From Flavobacteriaceae bacterium (GTDB lineage Bacteria > Bacteroidota > Bacteroidia > Flavobacteriales > Flavobacteriaceae), in contig JAIEMH010000160.1 in assembly GCA_019752245.1 (NCBI GenBank), forward strand, positions 1 through 6,997: 6,997 bases of DNA, written 5' to 3'. Both the position numbers and the translations under genes were made by a program. This document shows positions 1 to 6,010 of this stretch, in pieces (positions within the stretch are counted from its first letter, which is position 1; every line of letters begins with the position of its first letter). A model generated the notes under the pieces. That model ran no database searches. It worked only from the letters and a program-made list of their open reading frames with translations, and was not told the DNA's origin.

Positions 1-209
1 AACTTTTTATTATAAGACGAATCATCAATACTATCGCAATAACCAGCAATTTTATCAACTTCAACATTTTTGTGAGTTATTAACCATTGATTCAATTTAG
101 AAATGGAAACCTCGTTGGGAACATCTTTATTAAAATCAAAAAAAACTGCGATTTTTTCTTGGGCAGCAATGTTCAACGAACATAAAAACAATATAATTAG
201 TAATCTCAT
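1..209 (-). CDS. OmpA-like envelope protein, N-terminal part (cut by the window edge)
   Basis: Reading the minus strand from an ATG at 209-207 gives 69 open codons up to the edge, so the C-terminus is missing. Residues 1-16 form a signal peptide ending in NIAA, followed by QEKIAVFFDFNK, the first strand of an OmpA-like domain. GYCD at 56-59 matches the GxTD motif of that fold, with Cys in place of Thr and the peptidoglycan-contacting Asp (D59) kept. From the mature N-terminus it matches the neighbouring gene product (210-1103) at about 19 of 52 ungapped positions, counted by eye, including AVxFDxNK, W, and GYxD, so the two are paralogues. The start is firm because the signal peptide follows it at once. 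The ATG directly follows the TAA of the upstream gene with no spacer, which suggests co-transcription and translational coupling. Role inferred: secreted or periplasmic peptidoglycan-associated protein. Confidence 0.82.
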   Translation of the reverse strand, partial: MRLLIILFLCSLNIAAQEKIAVFFDFNKDVPNEVSISKLNQWLITHKNVEVDKIAGYCDSIDDSSYNKK

Positions 210-1103
210 TTATTCATTCTCAATAATTAAAACTTCAACTCTTCTATTAGCAGAACGCTCATTTTCATCTTTTTCTGGCAACGGAAATAAAGGCATTGAA
301 CTCCCAAAACCTTTATAACTTAATCTACTTTTATCAATTCCGTTGGCAATTAAAAATTTATAAATAGATTGTGCTCTTTGTGTTGAAAGATTTAATCTAT
401 CTATTGGTTGACAACATAAATGGCCTTGAATTTCAATTTTAAGTTTAGGATTTTTTTGTAAAACTATCAATAGTTCATACATTTTTCCTCTAGATTCGTT
501 TACAACAATAAAAGTATTGATTACAAAATTAAGGTTTTCAATTTTTAGTTTTTCACCAGCTTTTGATTCGCCAATTTTTTTCATAAAAACTTTATCAAGC
601 TTGTATTCAATTTTAGAACCATCAGGATTTTGAAAAGACAATTGTTCAGGATAATTGATTTCTTTTTTAGGTTCAAGAACAATTGCTTTTTTTATTCCTA
701 AAATTTCATCTTCTCTAACCAAATCTTTTGATAAAATATAAAAGATAACAGCCTTTCTGTTTTTAGATTTATCTTGGGACTGCAGAAAATTTTCACCATA
801 ACTTCTAGTTTTAAAATCTTCTCTAATCTTTATTTTATCTTTAACTTGACTCAGTATAAAACCTACACGTTTTTGAGCCAAGGTATCATTAAACTGTGTA
901 CTTCCTACTTCATCTGTATAACCATTTATGGCTACTATCTTTACGTCTTTGTTGGCTATAATCCAATCTTGAAGTTTTTTATTTTCAGCTTTTGTAACAT
1001 TCGATTTATTACTATCGAAATAAACAGCAAATTGTTCTTGTGCTTTTGCGTTTAGAAACGAAATAAAAAGCAAAGTATATAGGAGAAATTTCTTCATATT
1101 CAT
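210..1103 (-). CDS. OmpA family protein with two OmpA-like domains
   Basis: The 297-residue protein has a signal peptide (about 1-21, ending NAKA before QEQ) and no beta-barrel. It appears to hold two OmpA-like domains. Domain 1 (about 24-125) has AVYFDSNKS, GYTD at 61-64 and a K-R at 78-79; D64 and R79 are 15 residues apart, the spacing of the Asp/Arg pair that binds diaminopimelate in OmpA-family proteins. Domain 2 (about 185-295) ends in the typical KGFGSSMPL (264-272) and NRRVEVLI (286-293), and keeps LSTQRA with R243. However, its GHTD motif is replaced by GHLCC (227-231), with a shortened loop, so the ligand Asp is absent. The family normally anchors envelope proteins to peptidoglycan; here domain 1 looks competent and domain 2 altered. 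M1 or M3 could be the start (MNMKK). The gene sits downstream of a terminator, so it likely has its own promoter; weak -7-like boxes lie at 1119-1126 and 1138-1145 on the minus strand. Confidence 0.88.
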   Translation of the reverse strand: MNMKKFLLYTLLFISFLNAKAQEQFAVYFDSNKSNVTKAENKKLQDWIIANKDVKIVAINGYTDEVGSTQFNDTLAQKRVGFILSQVKDKIKIREDFKTRSYGENFLQSQDKSKNRKAVIFYILSKDLVREDEILGIKKAIVLEPKKEINYPEQLSFQNPDGSKIEYKLDKVFMKKIGESKAGEKLKIENLNFVINTFIVVNESRGKMYELLIVLQKNPKLKIEIQGHLCCQPIDRLNLSTQRAQSIYKFLIANGIDKSRLSYKGFGSSMPLFPLPEKDENERSANRRVEVLIIENE

Positions 1104-1152
1104 TTAACGAAGTTAGTTAAAATATATTTTATGATTGCAAATGTTATTCCAT

Positions 1153-1186
1153 AAAAAAACCTACTTCAAATTCGAAGCAGGTTTTT
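1153..1186 (-). terminator. Intrinsic terminator of the glutamine synthetase gene
   Basis: The arms 1158-1167 and 1174-1183 form a 10-bp stem with a 6-nt loop, extended by an A/T run on each side. Read on the minus strand the stem pairs fully, with one G-U wobble, and is followed by seven U (1159-1153). Read on the plus strand the same pair becomes an A-C mismatch, so it is built for minus-strand transcripts. It lies 24 nt past the glutamine synthetase stop and separates that gene from the OmpA-like pair. Confidence 0.85.
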
Positions 1187-1209
1187 CTATTTTCTTAATT
1201 CTAGAAAAA

Positions 1210-3399
1210 TTATCTTGTAAACAATAATTCTCTGTATTTAGTTAATGTCCAAATTTCATCATCTACTAAAAGTTCTAGTTTATCGCAGTGTTCACGGATT
1301 TCGTCAAAATAAGGTTTTACTTTATCACAGTATGATTCCGCCATTTTTTGAGCATCTGTCAATGCATTAGCTTTTTTACGAGCTTCGGTCATTGCTTCAA
1401 CTTTAGAATTTATTCCTTCAATATGACTTGAAATTTCTTTAATTAAAACAATTTGTTCTTTAGCGATTTTCTCAAAGTCTTTTCCGAAGATTTCTTTCAA
1501 TCCGCGTACATTTTCGATTAAAGTATTTTGGTAACGAATTGCAGTTGGAATAACGTGATTACGAGCAATATCTCCTAAAACTCTTCCTTCAATTTGAATT
1601 TTCTTAGTGTATTCTTCCAATTCAATTTCGTAACGCGCTTCAACCTCAACATGATTCATAACGTTTAGGTCTTTAAATAAATCTAATGCCTTTTGAGAAA
1701 CTTTAGCTTTCAAAGCCGCTGGAGTAGTTTTGTGATTACTCAATCCACGTTTTTTGGCTTCTTTTTCCCAAGCATCACTGTAACCATCACCTTCAAAAAG
1801 GATATTTTTTGTTCCTTTAATATATTCTCTTAATACATTGAAAATCGCTTCGACTTTCTTTAAATCTTTAGTTTCAATTAAAGTATCTACTTCTTTTTTG
1901 AAATCTTTCAATTGTTTTGCAACGATTGAATTTAAAGTTGTCATTGCATTAGCACAGTTTGCAGTAGAACCAACAGCTCTAAATTCGAATTTATTTCCTG
2001 TGAAAGCAAATGGTGAAGTTCTATTTCTATCAGTATTATCCAACATTACGTCTGGAATTTTACCAACTACGTTTAGTTTTAAATCAGTTTTTTCTTCTGG
2101 AGATAATTTTCCTTTAGAAACTCCTTCCAATTCAGCTAAAACTTTAGTCAATTGTTGTCCGATGAAAACTGAAATAATTGCTGGAGGAGCTTCATTGGCA
2201 CCCAATCTATGGTCGTTACTTGCCGTTGCAATTGCCGCACGAAGTAATTCCTCATAATCATTTACCGCTTTAATTGTATTGATAAAAAACGATAAAAACT
2301 GTAAATTACTCATTGGAGTTTTACTTGGAGAAAGTAAATTAATTCCAGTATCTGTAGCCAACGACCAGTTGTTATGTTTTCCTGAACCATTGACGCCTTT
2401 GAAAGGTTTTTCGTGGAAAAGAACTTTAAAATCATGACGCTCACCAACTTTTGACATTACATCCATTAAAAGTGAGTTGTGATCTACAGCTAAATTAGTT
2501 TCTTCAAAAATTGGAGCTAACTCAAATTGATTTGGTGCTACTTCATTGTGACGTGTTTTTACTGGAATTCCAAGTAACATACATTCTTCTTCTAATTCTC
2601 TCATGTAATTTAATGCACGAGAAGGAATTGAACCAAAGTAATGATCGTCTAATTGTTGTCCTTTTGCAGAAGTATGACCAAGTAATGTTCTACCTGTCAT
2701 AACTAAGTCTGGACGAGAATTTGCCAAAGAAGAATCTACCAAGAAATATTCTTGTTCCCAACCTAAAGTTGCCGTTACTTTTTTAACATTTTTATCAAAA
2801 TATTTACATACATCAGTTGCAGCTTCGTCAACGGCATTTAAGGCACGTAAAAGTGGTGTTTTATAATCTAAAGCTTCACCTGTATAAGAGATGAAAACTG
2901 TTGGAATACACAAAGTTGTTCCAAAGATAAAAGCTGGAGAAGTTGGATCCCAAGCGGTATATCCACGAGCTTCAAATGTATTTCTAATTCCTCCATTTGG
3001 AAAAGAAGAAGCGTCTGGTTCTTGTTGTACTAGTTGTCCACCACCAAATTTTTCAAATGATTCTGAACCATCATACGAAGTTTCAAAAAATGCATCATGT
3101 TTTTCGGCAGTTGTTCCTGTTAAAGGTTGAAACCAGTGTGTGTAATGAGTTACGCCTTTCGACAAAGCCCATTCTTTCATTCCCATTGCAATATAATCGG
3201 CTAATTTTCTGTCAATTTTAGTTCCGTGCTGCACAGCATCTTTTACTCCTTTGTGAGCATCTGAAGTCAAAAACTGCTTCATTGCTTTATCATTAAACAC
3301 ATTTGAACCAAAAAGATCTGATTTTCTACCAGCTTCTTCAAATTTTACAGGCTTTCTGCCTGATGCATCTTTTAATGCTTGAAAACGTAAAGTTGACAT
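1210..3399 (-). CDS. glnN: Glutamine synthetase type III
   Basis: This enzyme makes glutamine from glutamate, ammonium and ATP in the cytoplasm, the entry step of ammonium assimilation. The 729 residues match the usual length of type III enzymes (roughly 720-730), far above the ~450 of types I and II. The N-terminal part (about 1-200) has the type III opening MSTLRFQALKDASGRKPVKF and KGVTHYTHWFQPLTG (81-95). Catalytic motifs follow in order: GWEQEYFLVD (213-222, metal-binding Glu residues), NEVAPNQFEL (285-294), KPFKGVNGSGKHNNWSL (331-347, the counterpart of the KPxxGxxGxGxHxxxSL motif), NDHRLGANEAPPA (395-407) and NRTSPFAFTGNKFEFRAVGS (459-478). The C-terminal third (about 490-729) is helix-rich and typical of type III. 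No truncation or missing motif is seen. It is a single-gene unit, with a -7 box at 3439-3446, repeated upstream elements and its own terminator. Type III enzymes form dodecamers (family knowledge). Confidence 0.97.
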   Translation of the reverse strand: MSTLRFQALKDASGRKPVKFEEAGRKSDLFGSNVFNDKAMKQFLTSDAHKGVKDAVQHGTKIDRKLADYIAMGMKEWALSKGVTHYTHWFQPLTGTTAEKHDAFFETSYDGSESFEKFGGGQLVQQEPDASSFPNGGIRNTFEARGYTAWDPTSPAFIFGTTLCIPTVFISYTGEALDYKTPLLRALNAVDEAATDVCKYFDKNVKKVTATLGWEQEYFLVDSSLANSRPDLVMTGRTLLGHTSAKGQQLDDHYFGSIPSRALNYMRELEEECMLLGIPVKTRHNEVAPNQFELAPIFEETNLAVDHNSLLMDVMSKVGERHDFKVLFHEKPFKGVNGSGKHNNWSLATDTGINLLSPSKTPMSNLQFLSFFINTIKAVNDYEELLRAAIATASNDHRLGANEAPPAIISVFIGQQLTKVLAELEGVSKGKLSPEEKTDLKLNVVGKIPDVMLDNTDRNRTSPFAFTGNKFEFRAVGSTANCANAMTTLNSIVAKQLKDFKKEVDTLIETKDLKKVEAIFNVLREYIKGTKNILFEGDGYSDAWEKEAKKRGLSNHKTTPAALKAKVSQKALDLFKDLNVMNHVEVEARYEIELEEYTKKIQIEGRVLGDIARNHVIPTAIRYQNTLIENVRGLKEIFGKDFEKIAKEQIVLIKEISSHIEGINSKVEAMTEARKKANALTDAQKMAESYCDKVKPYFDEIREHCDKLELLVDDEIWTLTKYRELLFTR

Positions 3400-3417
3400 A
3401 AAAATTAATTTTAAAAG

Positions 3418-3497
3418 TTATACCCTAATAATTTGATGCAAATATAAGGATATTTTATTCCAAAAATAATTATACCCTATTTTTTTATGGGGTAAAT
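3418..3497. repeat. Repeated TTATACCCTA elements flanking the glutamine synthetase promoter
   Basis: The 10-bp sequence TTATACCCTA occurs twice in the same orientation, at 3418-3427 and 3470-3479, 52 bp apart (about five helical turns). A degenerate inverted copy, TGGGGTAAAT, lies at 3488-3497 and forms with the second copy an imperfect 8-bp inverted repeat around a run of T. The two direct copies straddle the minus-strand -7 box at 3439-3446, so they sit just downstream of the likely transcription start and at about -41. This layout suits an operator bound by a regulator of glnN; the regulator is unknown. The repeats are seen directly; the function is inferred. Confidence 0.5.
3439..3446 (-). 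promoter_or_regulatory. -7 box of the glutamine synthetase promoter
   Basis: On the minus strand this reads TATATTTG, a perfect match to the Bacteroidota TAnnTTTG -7 element. The implied start of transcription is near 3432-3434, giving a leader of about 34 nt before the ATG at 3399. No clean TTTG -33 element is visible at the usual distance; the region there is T-rich and abuts the repeat copy at 3470-3479, which would fit a promoter that depends on a regulator. Confidence 0.6.
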
Positions 3498-3558
3498 TGA
3501 AAAAAAATTAATAATTCTAAATAAAAGTTAAGTTTTTTTTCTACTCCTTAATAAAGTT

Positions 3559-3566
3559 TATATTTG
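3559..3566 (+). promoter_or_regulatory. -7 box of the TerC-family gene promoter
   Basis: TATATTTG on the plus strand is a perfect Bacteroidota -7 element. Transcription would start near 3571-3573, leaving only about 10-13 nt before the ATG at 3584. A run of T 18 bp upstream may stand in for the -33 element. The short leader rules out a 5' riboswitch of the kind that controls some TerC/Alx genes elsewhere. Confidence 0.6.
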
Positions 3567-3583
3567 TAAAAAAATACTTTCTT

Positions 3584-4555
3584 ATGATTGTCTGGATATT
3601 ATTCTTTTTATTAGTTTTCATAATTCTTGCATTAGATTTAGGAGTTTTCAATAAAAACCCACACATTATTAGCACAAAAGAAGCTAGTAAATGGACTGCT
3701 ATTTGGGTAACGCTATCTTTTTTGTTTTCTGGAGTAATCTACTGGCTTTATGGAACTGATTTAATAAACAATCCAAATCATCTATCACAAACCAACGCCT
3801 CTTTAAAATTTATTACTGGATATTTAATAGAGCTTTCTTTGAGTGTTGACAATATATTTGTGATAGCAATAATTTTTGCTTCGTTTAAAATTCCGCAAAA
3901 ATACCAACACAGAGTTTTGTTTTGGGGAATACTTGGCGCCATTATTTTTAGAGGATTAATGATAACATTTGGAGTAATGATCATTAACAAATTTACTTGG
4001 ACAACTTACCTATTTGGAGCTTTTTTATTATTTACAGCTGTAAAAATGTTGTTTTCTAAAGACGATGACGAATTTGAACCTAAAAAATCTTTTGTATATA
4101 AAACTCTAGGTAAAATAATACCAATAACATCGGAGCATGACAAAGAGAAATTCTTTATCACAATCAATCATAAAAAAGCAGCAACTCCTCTATTTGTAGC
4201 ATTAATTGTAATTGAAGTAATGGATGTTTTGTTTGCCGTAGATAGTGTTCCTGCTATTTTAGCAATTACATCTGACCCATTTATCGTTTTCAGTTCCAAT
4301 ATATTTGCAATTCTTGGTTTGCGTTCTATGTATTTCTTTTTAGCCAATATGTTAGAGAAATTTAGCCATTTAGAATATAGTTTAATTGCAATTTTAAGTT
4401 TTGTAGGAATCAAAATGTTAGCACATGATTTTATAGAAATTCCTGAATGGGCTTCACTTACATTCATTGCTGTTGCATTATTAGCTGGTGTTTTATTTTC
4501 TATAAACAAAGCCGAAGAGGAGGAGGAAACAAAAGCATCGCGAGACGAAGAATAA
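3584..4555 (+). CDS. TerC/Alx-family integral membrane protein, probable metal-ion transporter
   Basis: The 323-residue protein is very hydrophobic, with about nine likely membrane helices (near 2-22, 36-57, 76-99, 109-133, 138-157, 202-228, 237-257, 262-280 and 290-308). It carries the two family hallmark stretches, ELSLSVDNIFVIA (83-95) and EVMDVLFAVDSVPAILA (211-227). Their acidic residues (E83, D89, E211, D214, D220) lie in the membrane and are thought to bind the cation. These two stretches are related halves, as expected for the internal duplication of this family. Alx-type members are linked to manganese export, and others to tellurite resistance; the sequence does not tell which applies. 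A charged loop (about 158-200) and a very acidic tail (AEEEEE at 310-315) face the ends of the membrane domain. The gene stands alone, divergent from glnN, and no tellurite-resistance partner genes are present. The start is set by the hydrophobic first helix and the promoter 17 nt upstream. Confidence 0.93.
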   Translation: MIVWILFFLLVFIILALDLGVFNKNPHIISTKEASKWTAIWVTLSFLFSGVIYWLYGTDLINNPNHLSQTNASLKFITGYLIELSLSVDNIFVIAIIFASFKIPQKYQHRVLFWGILGAIIFRGLMITFGVMIINKFTWTTYLFGAFLLFTAVKMLFSKDDDEFEPKKSFVYKTLGKIIPITSEHDKEKFFITINHKKAATPLFVALIVIEVMDVLFAVDSVPAILAITSDPFIVFSSNIFAILGLRSMYFFLANMLEKFSHLEYSLIAILSFVGIKMLAHDFIEIPEWASLTFIAVALLAGVLFSINKAEEEEETKASRDEE

Positions 4556-4585
4556 AAAAAGAGGCTGCATTTTCATACAACCTCT
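4554..4585 (-). terminator. Intrinsic terminator of the lipoprotein gene
   Basis: Arms 4560-4570 and 4575-4585 enclose a four-base loop. On the minus strand all 11 pairs form (two as G-U wobbles), the loop is GAAA, and a U-run follows directly (4559-4554). On the plus strand the two wobbles become A-C mismatches and no T-run follows, so the hairpin serves the minus-strand gene at 4623-5132. Its U-run overlaps the stop codon of the convergent TerC-family gene. Confidence 0.82.
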
Positions 4586-4622
4586 GTCCAAACAAACAAA
4601 CTATGGAATAGACTAACCAAAT

Positions 4623-5132
4623 CTATTTTATTTTTGATTCATCAATTTTAAATGCTTTTATAACGGCATTATAATTTGAAAAATCTATTTTATTTGCTGC
4701 ATTTTTTCCAAAATAACCAGGAACTACTACAACTCTAAATACTTGATTGGTTCTGAATTGAGCAGTTACGTTAGCTAAAACAAATCCGTGCATAAAGATA
4801 CTTACGTCATATTTTGTAAAGTCAAAATCATATCCGAAATCTAAAGTACCGTCATTGAAATAATAAGTTTCTGGTTGAATTTTCCATACATCATCACCAT
4901 TTGAAACTCCAGACAGTCTATAAACTAAAATCATATCCGAAGAATGTATTGCATGTGGAAATGGCAACAACAAACTATAACCGTTAGAAGCATTAAAATT
5001 GACATTCTGATTGTATTCCCAAACTTCTGCAATAGTATCATTATCAACAATTGGTGCTGGATCTTCGTTTACGGTGCAACTTTGTAGCGATATCATCCCG
5101 ATAAAGGCTATCAACAATGTAATTTTTTTCAT
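4623..5132 (-). CDS. Small secreted lipoprotein of unknown function
   Basis: The start is placed at the ATG 5132-5130 (MKKITLLIAF), giving 169 residues, because a lipoprotein signal peptide begins exactly there; an open stretch upstream to 5294 would run into the divergent gene and lacks protein-like features. The lipobox LQSC (16-19) marks C19 as the lipidated residue. The following TVNED resembles the acidic patch after Cys that in Bacteroidota directs lipoproteins to the cell surface; that is an inference. The mature part looks mostly beta-stranded, with SSDMILVYRLSG (64-75), VWKIQPETYYF (82-92), DFGYDFDFTKYDV (98-110) and NQVFRVVVVPGYF (129-141). I recall similar lipoproteins, often in several copies, in flavobacteria, but know no assigned function. 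It has its own terminator at 4554-4585 and shares a 90-bp divergent promoter region with the DUF1543 gene. Confidence 0.87.
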   Translation of the reverse strand: MKKITLLIAFIGMISLQSCTVNEDPAPIVDNDTIAEVWEYNQNVNFNASNGYSLLLPFPHAIHSSDMILVYRLSGVSNGDDVWKIQPETYYFNDGTLDFGYDFDFTKYDVSIFMHGFVLANVTAQFRTNQVFRVVVVPGYFGKNAANKIDFSNYNAVIKAFKIDESKIK

Positions 5133-5159
5133 AGTTTCTATATTTTTATGATTAACGAC

Positions 5160-5189
5160 ATAAAGTAATAACCAATAGCTATGCCAAAA
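5160..5189 (-). promoter_or_regulatory. Possible promoter of the lipoprotein gene
   Basis: On the minus strand TTTTG (5189-5185) is followed after 17 bp by TACTTTAT (5167-5160), six of eight positions counting the free ones against TAnnTTTG. The leader would be about 20 nt. The match is imperfect, so this is a weak call. Confidence 0.3.
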
Positions 5190-5210
5190 TTTATATTTAA
5201 CAAAAATTTG

Positions 5211-5218
5211 TAACTTTG
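5211..5218 (+). promoter_or_regulatory. -7 box close to the DUF1543 start codon
   Basis: TAACTTTG is a perfect Bacteroidota -7 match but ends only 4 nt before the ATG at 5223, so transcription would begin at or beside the start codon and the mRNA would be essentially leaderless. A second candidate, TATATTTA at 5192-5199 (seven of eight), would give a leader of about 18 nt. Neither has a clear TTTG -33 element. Confidence 0.4.
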
Positions 5219-5222
5219 AAGT

Positions 5223-5786
5223 ATGAAAAATAACCACAAACTTTTTATGATTATGCTTGGTTGTCGTCCTAAAGGCCGATTTACAGAGCAACATGACATT
5301 TTTTTTGGAATAGGAAAATCAATGAAAGATTTAATTCCGCAGATGAAATCTTTTTGGCCCGAAGCTAAAGGTCAAATTCATGTTGATGTTTGGAGAGAAG
5401 TTACCGTTGTAGATAATTATAAAGTTGAAGTAGTTGCCAAAAACACAGCAAAGACAAGTGATGCACAACTTTTTTTTGTTAATTTAGGTGGTTATAAAGA
5501 AAATGAATTTGAAGAATTTCATTATAAAATTTTAACCGTTGCCACTTCACTAGGAGAAGCAACTAAAAAGTCAAAAGAAACATCATTTTATAAACATTGT
5601 GGTTTTAAAGGCGCAACTTCTCATATTGATGACAAATATGGTGTAGATATTGACGATTTATACAATGTAAAAGAAATTTTAACGCTAGATTTGTTAGAAC
5701 AATTTGAATTACAAATTACTAAGTCGGAAAATCTTACAGAAGACACATTACACATTGGCTACTTAAAATTGGAAAAAATAGAATAA
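5223..5786 (+). CDS. DUF1543 protein with two internal repeats
   Basis: The 187-residue soluble protein opens with KLFMIMLGCRPKGRFTEQHD (6-25), which I recognise as the DUF1543 domain, whose function is unknown. The domain occurs twice. Copy 1 (about 6-70) has LF (7-8), LG (12-13), E22-x-H24, H53-x-D55 and VDNY (63-66). Copy 2 (about 82-152) has LF (83-84), LG (88-89), E98-x-H100, H134-x-D136 and IDDLY (143-147). The LG to E distance is nine in both. The paired Glu/His and His/Asp positions could be functional, but that is a guess. A short tail (about 153-187) follows. The start at 5223 is kept because the first beta strand needs it; M9 and M11 would cut it. It is divergent from the lipoprotein gene and is followed 77 nt later by the small basic gene on the same strand, with no terminator visible between them. 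Confidence 0.85.
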   Translation: MKNNHKLFMIMLGCRPKGRFTEQHDIFFGIGKSMKDLIPQMKSFWPEAKGQIHVDVWREVTVVDNYKVEVVAKNTAKTSDAQLFFVNLGGYKENEFEEFHYKILTVATSLGEATKKSKETSFYKHCGFKGATSHIDDKYGVDIDDLYNVKEILTLDLLEQFELQITKSENLTEDTLHIGYLKLEKIE

Positions 5787-5863
5787 CAGTTCTTGATGTT
5801 TTACAATAATTATCCATTGCAAAGTGAATATCAATCTCGAAAAAACGAAAATAAAAAATAAAT

Positions 5864-6004
5864 ATGAGCAGAAATAACGAAGGAAATATCAAGAAACACA
5901 ACGACAAACTTCACAAAGAACAAGATAAAGCGAAGGCGAAAAAAATTGCACGTGAAGAAAAGTTGAAACTGATTTTGAAAAAATTTAACGAATCTAAATT
6001 GTAA
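5864..6004 (+). CDS. Small lysine-rich protein, 46 residues
   Basis: An ATG at 5864 opens 46 codons ending in TAA at 6002-6004. The product begins MSRNNEGNIKKHNDKLHKEQ and continues with a run rich in Lys, Glu, Ala and Leu (AKAKKIAREEKLKLILKKF at 24-42). It is strongly basic, has no Cys, no signal peptide and no membrane segment, and looks like one long amphipathic helix. It lies six nt before the YchJ-like gene on the same strand, so they are probably co-translated. The codon choice (AAA, GAA, AAC, AAG) looks like coding sequence of this genome. I do not recognise a family and assign no function; binding to nucleic acid or the ribosome would suit the charge but is not shown. Confidence 0.68.
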   Translation: MSRNNEGNIKKHNDKLHKEQDKAKAKKIAREEKLKLILKKFNESKL

Positions 6005-6010
6005 AAAGTC

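Noticed and set aside
774..1055. Open plus-strand frame of 93 codons inside the OmpA-like gene
   Set aside because: It mirrors the real minus-strand gene; the Phe/Ile/Tyr-rich product is what antisense AT-rich DNA gives.
1838..2257. Open plus-strand frame of 139 codons inside glnN
   Set aside because: It is antisense to strongly conserved glutamine synthetase motifs and its product has no recognisable domain.
3473..3494. Imperfect hairpin TACCCTAT / ATGGGGTA as a terminator
   Set aside because: It lies between two divergent promoters, upstream of both likely starts, with its T-run in the loop rather than after the stem; an operator is more likely.
3400..3583. Manganese-sensing yybP-ykoY type riboswitch before the TerC-family gene
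   Set aside because: The -7 box leaves a leader of only about 10-13 nt, too short for such an element, and no matching stems are seen.
4168..4509. Open minus-strand frame of 113 codons inside the TerC-family gene
   Set aside because: It covers conserved membrane segments of the real gene and shows no signal peptide or domain.
3584..4555. A tellurite-resistance (ter) gene cluster
   Set aside because: Only the TerC-family gene is present; no TerD/TerE-like stress-protein or TerB gene lies nearby, and the family has broader roles.
5133..5294. N-terminal extension of the lipoprotein frame to an upstream Met at 5294
   Set aside because: It would overlap the divergent DUF1543 gene by 72 nt and bury a perfect lipoprotein signal peptide 54 residues inside the protein; the internal ATG at 5132 is the natural start.
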